A stretch of DNA of 64,000 nt, taken from positions 1 to 64,000 of the forward strand of contig NZ_JAJTHI010000004.1 in the NCBI RefSeq assembly GCF_021298855.1, written 5' to 3'. Position numbers and translations under genes: made by a program. This stretch comes from Gemmatimonas sp. GTDB lineage: Bacteria; Gemmatimonadota; Gemmatimonadetes; Gemmatimonadales; Gemmatimonadaceae. Below the pieces are notes generated by a model that had not been told where the DNA came from, ran no database searches, and saw nothing but the letters and a program-made list of their open reading frames with translations. Positions 7,415 to 14,862 of this stretch are shown piece by piece (positions within the stretch are counted from its first letter, which is position 1; every line of letters starts with the position of its first letter).

Positions 7415-8824
7415 ATGCACACTTCCATTCTCCGTGGCGTCGCGCGTGGCCTGACCGCGGCCCTCCTGCTTCTGCCGGCACCGGGTCAGGCCCAGTCCGC
7501 CCCCGCCTGGGCCCCCGTGCTCGACTCCGTGGTGAACGCCGCCCTGGCCACCTCACGGGCTCCCGGCGCCACCGTGGCCGTGGTGCACAACGGGCGGCTC
7601 GTGTACGCCAGGGGCTACGGCCTGGCCAACGTGGAAACGCGGCAGCCCATGACCGCCGACATGCTGCTGCGCGTGGGGTCGGTGACCAAGATGTTCACCG
7701 GCGCCATGCTCGCGTCGCTGGCGGAGCAGGGGCAGATCGACATGGGCGCCCCCATCAGTCGCTACGTCACGTCGCTGGCCGGCAAGCGCGTGGGGACGGT
7801 GAGTACGCATCAGCTCATGACGCACAGCGCCGGGTGGATCGACAACGCGGTGGCGTACGGGCGCATGGGCGAGGGCGCCCTGGGGGAGGTGATGCGGGAG
7901 GTCGGCGACACGCTCTTCTTCACCGACGCGGGGCGCACCTTCAGCTACTCCAACCCCAGCATCAGCATGGCGGGGTATGTGGGAGAATTGGCGGGCGACA
8001 AGCGGTTCGCCACGCTGGTCGCGGAGCGGGTGCTGCGCCCTGTCGGTATGCCCCTCAGCACCTTCAAGCCGCTCGAGGCGCTCACGTGGCCCACCGCCAT
8101 GGGGCACCTGGCCGGGGCCAACACCCCGCCCACCATCGTGCGGCCGTTCACCGAGAATACGGCGCAGTGGGCCGCCGGCTTTCTCTTCTCGAGTGCACCC
8201 GAGCTGGCGCGCTTCACCATGGCGCTCATGAACGACGGTGAACTGGACGGGGCACGGGTGTTCCCCCAAGGAGTGATCCGGCGCCTGACCACGGGCTACG
8301 TGCCACATCCCGGAGGCAGCGGGCTCGATTCGGCCATGTACGCCTATGGTCTGGTCGTTGGACGCACGGCGCTCTTTGGCCGCTCGGAGCGAGTGTGGAC
8401 GCACGGCGGATCGATCAACGGCTACAATGCCGACGTGTACATGCTCCCCGAGCGCCAGACCGCCGTCGTGACGCTGGTGAACGGGCCGGGCAGTGGCATT
8501 GCCGGCATTCGCCTCAAGGCGCTGGAATTGGCGCTGGCCACCACACCGCAGGGACGTCCGGCCACCGCCACCCGTGAACTCACCGCCGCCGAACGCGCCC
8601 AGCTTGTGGGGCGCTACGCCATGGGACGCAGGGTGGTGGAGGTCAGGGAGGCCGAGGGTGGGCTGGTTCTCGTACAGGACGGGATGTCCGTGCCCCTGTT
8701 GCGCGGTGGTGACAACGAAATCGTAGGACGCGCGCCGGCAACGGTGCGCATGCACACCCGCGTGGAGAACGGGAAGGTGGCCTACCTGTACAGCGGTTCG
8801 CGAGCGCTGGCACGGCAACCGTGA
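7415..8824 (+). CDS. Secreted serine hydrolase, beta-lactamase/class C (PBP4*-like) family
   Basis: A 469-residue exported protein with a signal peptide ending near PGQAQS. It has all three motifs of the serine beta-lactamase/DD-peptidase fold: Ser89-x-x-Lys92 in VGSVTKMF, Tyr178-Ser-Asn in FSYSNPS and His330-Gly-Gly in WTHGGSINGY. A C-terminal beta-rich domain (about residues 385-469) follows, as in many esterase or peptidase members of this family. It may be a peptidase, esterase or D-aminopeptidase; a true beta-lactamase is unlikely, since the third motif is HGG rather than KTG. It follows the TonB receptor by 48 bases but has its own -10. Confidence 0.82.
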   Translation: MHTSILRGVARGLTAALLLLPAPGQAQSAPAWAPVLDSVVNAALATSRAPGATVAVVHNGRLVYARGYGLANVETRQPMTADMLLRVGSVTKMFTGAMLASLAEQGQIDMGAPISRYVTSLAGKRVGTVSTHQLMTHSAGWIDNAVAYGRMGEGALGEVMREVGDTLFFTDAGRTFSYSNPSISMAGYVGELAGDKRFATLVAERVLRPVGMPLSTFKPLEALTWPTAMGHLAGANTPPTIVRPFTENTAQWAAGFLFSSAPELARFTMALMNDGELDGARVFPQGVIRRLTTGYVPHPGGSGLDSAMYAYGLVVGRTALFGRSERVWTHGGSINGYNADVYMLPERQTAVVTLVNGPGSGIAGIRLKALELALATTPQGRPATATRELTAAERAQLVGRYAMGRRVVEVREAEGGLVLVQDGMSVPLLRGGDNEIVGRAPATVRMHTRVENGKVAYLYSGSRALARQP

Positions 8825-8852
8825 GCCGGGGCGGCCGCGCGGTGGCCAACGC

Positions 8853-10211
8853 ATGATCGACCCGTCGCTCACCACGCCGTTCCTCGTGGCGTCGGCCGTT
8901 CCCGTCGACGCCCCGCATCGTTCGGGCACGCTCGAGGCCGCACGGGCCCTGCTGGCGTCGCAGCCGGCGCTCACGGAACACAGTGTGTACGCCGCTGCCG
9001 TGACGGGCAACGCTCCCCTCGTACGGCAGTGGCTGCAACACGATCCCACACTCGCCACAACCCACGGCGGTCCCCACCACTGGGATCCCCTCACGTGGTG
9101 CTGCTTTTCCCGCTGGCTGCGTGACGAGCCGTCGCGGCATGCCGAGTTCGTGGAGGTCGCCCGGGTGCTGCTCGAGGCCGGGGCGCCGGCGAACACCGGA
9201 TTCATGGATCACACGCACGGCGAAACGCCACAGCGGGAGAGTGCGCTGTATGGCGCCGCCGGGGTGGCCTTCTGCGCCCCGCTCACGGCGCTGCTGCTGG
9301 CGCACGGCGCCGACCCGAACGACGAGGAGGTACCGTATCATGCCGCCGAGCAGTATGCGCATGACGTCGTGGCTGCGCTGCTGGCAGCACCGGTACCGCT
9401 CACGCGCGACAGCCTGGCCACCATGCTGCTGCGCGCTGCGGACTGGCATGATGACACCGGCGTGGCACTGCTGCTGCAGCATGGGGTGCTCCCCGATCAT
9501 CCGGGCCGCTGGCCACACTCGCCGTTCGTGCAGGCCGTGCGGCGCGACAACGAGGCGCGCATCGTGGAGCGGATGCTGGAAGCGGGCGCCGACCCGCAGC
9601 GGCGGTTCGGGGAGGTAACGGCGCTGGAGCTGGCGGCATGGCACGGGCGCACCGACCTGCTGCAGCGGTTCGCCGAGCGCGGCGTGCCACTGCCCGACGA
9701 GGGGCTCGCGGCGGTGGCGGTGGATGTCACCCTGGGCGATGCCCATGCGGCGCGGGCGCGATTGTCCCGCGACACCATGGTGCGCGAGGCCTTCCTGGCC
9801 CGCGCCGCGGCCTTTGCCTGTCGCGCCGCCGGCAACGGCATGCTGGCGCCATTGGGTGTGCTGCTGCAGTGGCTCCCCACCGTGGATGCACGGTGGGCGG
9901 AGGGCGACGGCTACTGGGACATCGCCCCCCACAGTACGCCGCTGCATGTGGCGGCCTGGCGCGCGCAGCACGCCGTGGTGCGGCTGCTCATCGAGGCGGG
10001 GGCCGACGTGCATACGCGGGACGGCCGGGGGCGCACCCCCTTGCAGCGGGCCGTCGCCGCCTGCGTGGACTCATACTGGACGGACCGCCGACAGCCCGAG
10101 TCGGTGCGGGCGCTGCTGGAGGCGGGGGCAAGTGCCGAGGGTATTGCGCTTCCAACTGGCTACGACGCGATCGACGCGTTGCTCGCGCGGCGAACGTCTC
10201 GAACGGGCTGA
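8853..10211 (+). CDS. Ankyrin-repeat protein
   Basis: A 452-residue soluble protein without a signal peptide. Degenerate ankyrin repeats run through most of it; typical units are APLTALLLAHGADPNDEEV, TALELAAWHGRTDLLQRFAE and, clearest, TPLHVAAWRAQHAVVRLLIE followed by AGADVHTRDGRGRTPLQ near the C-terminus. Ankyrin stacks bind partner proteins, and no catalytic motif is visible, so the partner is unknown. Its neighbours (serine hydrolase, thioesterase) do not suggest a role. It converges on the thioesterase gene across the repeat element at 10217-10370. Confidence 0.8.
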   Translation: MIDPSLTTPFLVASAVPVDAPHRSGTLEAARALLASQPALTEHSVYAAAVTGNAPLVRQWLQHDPTLATTHGGPHHWDPLTWCCFSRWLRDEPSRHAEFVEVARVLLEAGAPANTGFMDHTHGETPQRESALYGAAGVAFCAPLTALLLAHGADPNDEEVPYHAAEQYAHDVVAALLAAPVPLTRDSLATMLLRAADWHDDTGVALLLQHGVLPDHPGRWPHSPFVQAVRRDNEARIVERMLEAGADPQRRFGEVTALELAAWHGRTDLLQRFAERGVPLPDEGLAAVAVDVTLGDAHAARARLSRDTMVREAFLARAAAFACRAAGNGMLAPLGVLLQWLPTVDARWAEGDGYWDIAPHSTPLHVAAWRAQHAVVRLLIEAGADVHTRDGRGRTPLQRAVAACVDSYWTDRRQPESVRALLEAGASAEGIALPTGYDAIDALLARRTSRTG

Positions 10212-10216
10212 CAGAC

Positions 10217-10370
10217 GGTGAAAGCCCATCGGAGGTCACGGAGCCGCTGAGGCGCGGAGAAAAGCCTTGATGGTTCTTCGTGCCTCCCGCTCCCCCGCCG
10301 TACCCCGACGGGCTGCTCTCCGTGGCTCCGTGCCTCCGACGAGCCGTTCTCGGTGCCTCTCGGCTTCACC
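10217..10370. repeat. Inverted repeat hairpin element, CACGGAG type, copy 1
   Basis: The left arm from 10217 contains CGGAGGTCACGGAGCC. The right arm, ending at 10370, reads in reverse complement GTCGGAGGCACGGAGCCA. Both outer ends read GGTGAA..GCC. Units are about 8 bp (GGAGNCAC). It lies between convergent genes, and the right end includes the stop codon of the thioesterase. A second copy of the same unit type is at 50083-50191. Confidence 0.75.
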
Positions 10371-10794
10371 CCGGATGCATGTACGCCGCGAACAGCTGGA
10401 CCATGTCGGGGGGAATACGGATAATGCGCCCGGTTTCGCGCGAGAGCAGCGTCCAGATGGAGCGCCCGCGGCAGAGCACATGATCGTCGGAGGTGCGCAC
10501 GATTTCGGTGAGGCGCTCGAAGCGGCGGGAATCGACGGTCCCAATCCAGGTGCGCGCCACGATGGGGTCGCCGAGCAGCGCCTCCCGGCGGTAGTCGATC
10601 TCGTGGCGTGTGGCCACCCACCCGTAGGCGTCCTTCATTCCCTGAGGGGCGCTCACGTTCCAGTGTTCGAGCGCCACATCGAAGATCCACTGCAGGTAGA
10701 CCACATTGTTCACGTGGTCGTTGTCGTCGATATCCTGCGGCCGGACTTCAATGGGGATCTCGAAGACCTGCAGGCCATGCTTGGCGAATGACAT
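10366..10794 (-). CDS. Acyl-CoA thioesterase, 4HBT (hot-dog) family
   Basis: A 142-residue hot-dog-fold thioesterase. The diagnostic run RPQDIDDNDHVNNVVYLQW near residues 18-36 matches the YbgC/FcbC-type motif, with Asp as catalytic base and the helix start that binds CoA. Family members of this length hydrolyse acyl-CoA or acyl-ACP thioesters as homotetramers or hexamers. I chose the ATG at 10794 because the family begins about there. An in-frame ATG at 10845 would add 17 residues and lies five bases after a minus-strand TAAATT, so a longer leaderless form is possible. The gene is divergent from the P-loop ATPase and shares its A+T-rich promoter patch. Confidence 0.85.
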   Translation of the reverse strand: MSFAKHGLQVFEIPIEVRPQDIDDNDHVNNVVYLQWIFDVALEHWNVSAPQGMKDAYGWVATRHEIDYRREALLGDPIVARTWIGTVDSRRFERLTEIVRTSDDHVLCRGRSIWTLLSRETGRIIRIPPDMVQLFAAYMHPG

Positions 10795-10850
10795 GAAGAA
10801 AAGCGGAAGGAGACGCGACGCGGGCCTTGAGCAACCCGTGTCCATGACGG

Positions 10851-10856
10851 AATTTA
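10851..10856. promoter_or_regulatory. Shared bidirectional -10 patch (AATTTA / TAAATT)
   Basis: On the plus strand AATTTA ends four bases before the ATG at 10861, with a possible -35 TTGAGC at 10827-10832. On the minus strand the same bases read TAAATT and end five bases before an in-frame ATG at 10845 of the thioesterase gene. One small A+T island thus could serve both divergent genes. This is inferred from sequence only. Confidence 0.45.
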
Positions 10857-10860
10857 GCGC

Positions 10861-11757
10861 ATGCGATTCTCCTCGGGACGCGCCCTGCGCGATCAGCCGG
10901 CCCACGCCGTGACCTTCTTCGGCATGTCGGGCGTCGGCAAAACCACGCTGGCCGGGCTGCTGCAGAAGCACGACTGGTTCCAGTACTCGGTCGACTACCG
11001 CATTGGCACGCGGTACATGGGCGAGCACATCGTGGACAACTTCAAGCGCGAGGCCATGAAGGTCCCCTTCCTGCGCCAGCTGCTGCGCTCCGACTCCATC
11101 TACATCCGCTCGAACATCTCGTTCGAGAATCTGAGCCCGCTGTCCACATACCTGGGGAAGCCCGGCAACGAAGCGCAGGGGGGAATTCCCTTTGCCGAAT
11201 ACAAGCGCCGTCAGGCGCAGCACCGGCAGGCGGAGATCCGCGCGCTGCTCGACGTGCCGGAGTTCATCGAGCGCGCCACCGACATCTACGGCTACGCGCA
11301 CTTCGTGTGTGATTCCGGTGGGAGTCTCTGCGAGGTGGTGGATCCCTTCGATGAACAGGATGCCGTGCTGCAGTGCCTGAGCGCGCACACCATGCTGGTC
11401 TACATTCGCGGCACGGCCAGCCACACGCGCATGCTGGTGGAGCGGTTCCGGAAGCACCCCAAGCCCATGTACTACAACCCGGCGTTCCTCGACGCCAAAT
11501 GGGCGGAGTACAAGGCGGCGCGCGGCATTGACGCCGACGACCAGGTGGATCCCGACGACTTTGCCGTGTGGGGATTCGAGCAGCTGCTCGCCCACCGCAT
11601 TCCGCTCTATGAAGCCATCGCCGAACGGTATGGGTACGTGATCGACATGGAGGCGGTGCCGGACGTGAAGACCGAAGACGACCTGCTGGCGCTGCTGGCG
11701 CGCACCATCGACACCAGCGTGGGTGGTACGGACCGCCGTCGCGAGGAGCGCGCATGA
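10861..11757 (+). CDS. P-loop ATPase of unknown function
   Basis: A 298-residue soluble protein. A Walker A motif GMSGVGKTT lies at residues 21-28, close to the N-terminus, as in kinase-like P-loop NTPases rather than ABC proteins. Later segments (FVCDSGGSLCEVVDPFDEQD near 150-169, then HTMLVYIRG) give a plausible Walker B/acidic strand. The C-terminal half has a conserved-looking KHPKPMYYNPAFLD segment. I do not recognise a characterised family; a small-molecule kinase or ATPase is possible. Its stop overlaps the start of the MHS transporter by four bases (ATGA), so the two are co-translated. That coupling suggests the two proteins act together. Confidence 0.7.
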   Translation: MRFSSGRALRDQPAHAVTFFGMSGVGKTTLAGLLQKHDWFQYSVDYRIGTRYMGEHIVDNFKREAMKVPFLRQLLRSDSIYIRSNISFENLSPLSTYLGKPGNEAQGGIPFAEYKRRQAQHRQAEIRALLDVPEFIERATDIYGYAHFVCDSGGSLCEVVDPFDEQDAVLQCLSAHTMLVYIRGTASHTRMLVERFRKHPKPMYYNPAFLDAKWAEYKAARGIDADDQVDPDDFAVWGFEQLLAHRIPLYEAIAERYGYVIDMEAVPDVKTEDDLLALLARTIDTSVGGTDRRREERA

Positions 11758-13046
11758 GCGGCGGCGTCACGAGCAGTCCGTCGCGGCTGCGATCGATCAT
11801 CGGCGGCAGCATCGGCAACCTGGTGGAGTGGTACGACTGGTACGCCTATTCGGCGTTCTCCCTCTACTTCGCCAAGAGCTTCTTCCCACCGGCCAGCCAG
11901 ACGGCGCAGCTGCTCAACACGGCGGCGGTGTTTGCCGTGGGCTTCTTCATGCGTCCCATTGGCGGATGGCTCATGGGGCGCTACGCCGACCGGCATGGCC
12001 GGCGCGCGGCGCTGACGTTCAGCGTCATCCTCATGTGCGCGGGGTCGCTGCTCATTGCCGTCACGCCCAGCTATGCCACCATTGGTCTGGCAGCCCCGGC
12101 GCTACTGCTCTTCGCGCGGCTGCTGCAGGGACTGAGCGTGGGCGGCGAGTACGGCGCCAGCGCCACCTACCTGAGCGAAATGGCCGGCCAGCGGCACCGC
12201 GGTTTCTGGTCGAGCTTCCAGTACGTCACGCTCATTGGCGGCCAGCTCATTGCGCTGGCGGTACTGCTGGTCATCCAGCGCTACCTCGACAAACCGGCCA
12301 TTGAAGCCTGGGGCTGGCGCATTCCCTTCGTGATTGGCGCGTTGTGCGCGGTGGTGGCCATCTGGCTGCGCCGCAGCATGGAGGAAACCTCCGACTTCGA
12401 AAAGGACCGCGCATCGCGCCCGCAGGCCAGCGCCGCCGCCACGATTCGCGGGCTCATGGAGCACCCCCGCGCCGTGCTCACGGTGGTGGGGCTCACGGCC
12501 GGTGGCACGGTGGCCTTCTACACCTTCACCACGTACGCGCAGAAGTTCCTGGTGAACACCGTGGGCTTTACCGCGCAGCAGGCCACCTTCATCAACGCGG
12601 TGACGCTGCTGGTGTACCTCTGCCTCCAGCCCATCGTGGGGGCCGTTTCCGATGTGGTGGGCCGCCGGCCCGTGCTCACCGCCTTCGGCATCGCGGGCTC
12701 GCTGGGCACCATTCCGCTGTTCCGCGCCCTCGAGAGCACGCAGAGCGTGAGCGGCGCCATCTGGCTGCTGCTGGCCGCGCTGACCGCCGTGAGCGGGTAC
12801 ACGGCCATCAATGCCGTGGTGAAGGCCGAGCTGTTCCCCACCAGCATCCGCGCCCTCGGCGTGGGCTTTCCGTACGCCGTGACCGTGGCGCTGTTCGGCG
12901 GCACCGCCGAGTACATCGCGCTCTACTTCAAGAACATCGGGCGCGAGAGCTGGTTCTACTACTACGTGACCGGCTGCATCGTGTGCTCACTGCTCGTCTA
13001 CGCGACCATGCGCGAATCGTCGAAGCTGGGGCACATGAGCGAGTGA
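11754..13046 (+). CDS. MFS transporter, metabolite:H+ symporter (KgtP-like) family
   Basis: A 430-residue inner-membrane carrier with about 12 hydrophobic helices. The opening GNLVEWYDWYAYSAFSLYFA and the FMRPIGGWLMGRYADRHGRR loop are hallmarks of the MHS family, as is GLSVGGEYGASATYLSEMA near residues 125-143. The family imports Krebs-cycle and related carboxylates or osmolytes (2-oxoglutarate, citrate, proline/betaine, shikimate) with protons. KgtP for 2-oxoglutarate is the nearest named match by motif, but substrate is not certain. The start overlaps the P-loop ATPase stop (ATGA). Isocitrate dehydrogenase, which makes 2-oxoglutarate, lies 1.8 kb away on the other strand; a functional link is only suggestive. 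Confidence 0.85.
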   Translation: MSGGVTSSPSRLRSIIGGSIGNLVEWYDWYAYSAFSLYFAKSFFPPASQTAQLLNTAAVFAVGFFMRPIGGWLMGRYADRHGRRAALTFSVILMCAGSLLIAVTPSYATIGLAAPALLLFARLLQGLSVGGEYGASATYLSEMAGQRHRGFWSSFQYVTLIGGQLIALAVLLVIQRYLDKPAIEAWGWRIPFVIGALCAVVAIWLRRSMEETSDFEKDRASRPQASAAATIRGLMEHPRAVLTVVGLTAGGTVAFYTFTTYAQKFLVNTVGFTAQQATFINAVTLLVYLCLQPIVGAVSDVVGRRPVLTAFGIAGSLGTIPLFRALESTQSVSGAIWLLLAALTAVSGYTAINAVVKAELFPTSIRALGVGFPYAVTVALFGGTAEYIALYFKNIGRESWFYYYVTGCIVCSLLVYATMRESSKLGHMSE

Positions 13047-13080
13047 ATCTCCGAGCGTCGCGCGGGCGCGGGGAACAACA

Positions 13081-13322
13081 GCGTCATGTCTGAAAGCGTC
13101 ACGTCTGACGGCGTCATGATGACGACCGAACCGGTAACAGCGGGAACCCCCGGTCGCAGTCTCCGCTACCGCAGTGACCGGTCCGGCCGTCTTCCATGAC
13201 CCATGACGCCGTTTCCCATGACGCTTTCTCCCGCCGTCCCCCCCGCTGCCGCAGTTACCGGTCCGGCCGTCTCCCATGACCCATGACGCCGTTTCCCATG
13301 ACGCTTTCTCCCGCCGTCCCCC
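13081..13322. repeat. Repeat element: GCGTCATG arm plus two 80-bp direct repeats carrying CATGACGC
   Basis: An arm with GCGTCATG at 13081, GCGTCACG at 13096 and GCGTCATG at 13111 is followed by two near-identical 80-bp direct repeats (13163-13242 and 13243-13322; about three differences). Each carries CATGACGC twice, again 15 bases apart (13202/13217 and 13282/13297). The GCGTCATG words are thus inverted between the arm and the repeats. It lies between the convergent MHS transporter and GHL10 genes. Confidence 0.75.
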
Positions 13323-13329
13323 GCCCCCG

Positions 13330-14862
13330 TCACGGCCTCCAGACGGCGTCCCCTGACGCGTTCCCGGCCCGGTCCACCGCGTTCACGACGATGCCGTCCA
13401 CACCGGCGGCGGGCACCTCGACGGTAGTCTGGGCAATGGACACGAGCCGCTGACGCCACACGCTGTTGGCGCGCCAGCGCACCAGGTACCACCAGCTGTC
13501 GGCGCTCCCCGGCGAGAGGGAGACGGTGTGGCCGGTGGTCCCGACCGCCACGCGAATCACAGGCGTTGCGGGAGGCGCGGCATCGAGCCAGGGGCTGGCA
13601 GGCGGAATGGCACCGCTGGCGTACAGCCCACCCGCCAGCGTGGTGGCAAAGCCGCCCAGATTGTTGCGGACGCTGCTGGCGTTGTACAGAATGCTGCCGC
13701 TTGCCCCACCGCTGGCGGGGGTAGCGGCTCGCGTGAGCGCCACCTGCGAGGGGATTTCCGCCGCGTTGAACGGCGACACCCCGGTGCCGATGCGATACGA
13801 CGCGAGCCCCGGCCAGAGATGACGGCGCATGCTGTTCTGCTGCGCCCACCAGTCCAACAGCGCCGGGAAACTCTGGCCGCTGCTGGCGATGCTCCAGTAC
13901 AGCTGCGGCGCGAAGTAATCCACCCACCCGCTTTGCAGCCACCGGCGCGAGTCGGCAAAGATGGTCGTGAAGGCATCGAGCCCCACGATGCCGGCGGGAT
14001 TGCCGGGGCGCCAGATGCCGAACGGACTCACCCCCACACGCGCCAGTGGCGAGACGGCGTGCGTCTCGCGGTAGAGCCGCTCGACAAAGCGGTTCACGTT
14101 GTCACGGCGCCAGTCACCCAACGACAGCGTGCCCCCGCCCTGCGTGTAGCGCCGGTAGGTGGCGCTGTCGGGAAAGCTCGTGCAGACGTCGGGGTACGGA
14201 TAGAAGAAGTCGTCGATGTGCACCGCGTCCACGTCGTAACGGCGCACCACCTCGCGCACCACCGCAATGGCCTGATCGTGCACGGCCGGCTCCCCCGGAT
14301 CGAACCAGAGCTGGCCGCACCGGCGCACCAGGTCGGGGCGTCGCACCGCGAAGTGCGACGGCGCCAGCCGCGCCGTGTCACTCAGATTGCCCGCGCGGAA
14401 CGGGTTGAACCACGCGTGCAGTTCGAGCCCGCGCAGCCGCGCCTGCTGCACCGCAAAGGCGAGCGGGTCATAGCCCGGGTCGCCCCCCTGCGTGCCCGTG
14501 AGTACCCGTGCCCAGGGCTCGAGCGTGGAGGGGTACAGCGCGTCGCCCGCGGCGCGTACCTGCAGAATGACCGCGTTGAGCCCCGTCTGCTGCGCCACAT
14601 CGAGCAGCAGCCCCAGTTCCGCCTGCTGCTGGGCGGCGGTGAGCCCGCTGCGCGATGGCCAGTCGATATTGGCCACCGTGGCGATCCACATGCCGCGGAA
14701 TTCCCGCGCGATGGGCGGTACCGTGAACGCCACGGGCGGCGGCGGGGGCGGGGGTGGGGGCGGCGGCGTGCTCCCCCCGGCAGGGTCGGTGGTGGTCCCA
14801 CCGCACGCGGCCGCACCGAGCATGGCCAGCGCCACGCCGGCGCGGCACGCGCGCCACTTCAC
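13330..14862 (-). CDS. GHL10-family (DUF187/YngK-like) glycoside hydrolase lipoprotein
   Basis: A 510-residue lipoprotein. A GTG start at 14862 overlaps the isocitrate dehydrogenase stop (GTGA). The signal peptide ends in a lipobox-like AAAC with the lipid Cys at residue 20, then an eleven-Pro linker. The GHL10 domain follows: EFRGMWIATVANIDWPSR near the start, TGLNAVILQVRAAGDALYPS, GLELHAWFNPFRAG, DAVHIDDFFYPYP with likely catalytic acids, and GVSPFGIWRP. A beta-rich C-terminal part (from about residue 415) looks like a Fn3/Ig domain. Relatives act on cell-wall-type or extracellular glycans; the substrate is not known here. Translational coupling to a Krebs-cycle enzyme is unexpected. Confidence 0.85.
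   Translation of the reverse strand: MKWRACRAGVALAMLGAAACGGTTTDPAGGSTPPPPPPPPPPPVAFTVPPIAREFRGMWIATVANIDWPSRSGLTAAQQQAELGLLLDVAQQTGLNAVILQVRAAGDALYPSTLEPWARVLTGTQGGDPGYDPLAFAVQQARLRGLELHAWFNPFRAGNLSDTARLAPSHFAVRRPDLVRRCGQLWFDPGEPAVHDQAIAVVREVVRRYDVDAVHIDDFFYPYPDVCTSFPDSATYRRYTQGGGTLSLGDWRRDNVNRFVERLYRETHAVSPLARVGVSPFGIWRPGNPAGIVGLDAFTTIFADSRRWLQSGWVDYFAPQLYWSIASSGQSFPALLDWWAQQNSMRRHLWPGLASYRIGTGVSPFNAAEIPSQVALTRAATPASGGASGSILYNASSVRNNLGGFATTLAGGLYASGAIPPASPWLDAAPPATPVIRVAVGTTGHTVSLSPGSADSWWYLVRWRANSVWRQRLVSIAQTTVEVPAAGVDGIVVNAVDRAGNASGDAVWRP

Noticed and set aside
7415-8824. Antibiotic-resistance beta-lactamase
   Set aside because: Has SxxK, YxN and HGG motifs but lacks KTG, and has an extra C-terminal domain typical of esterase/peptidase relatives.
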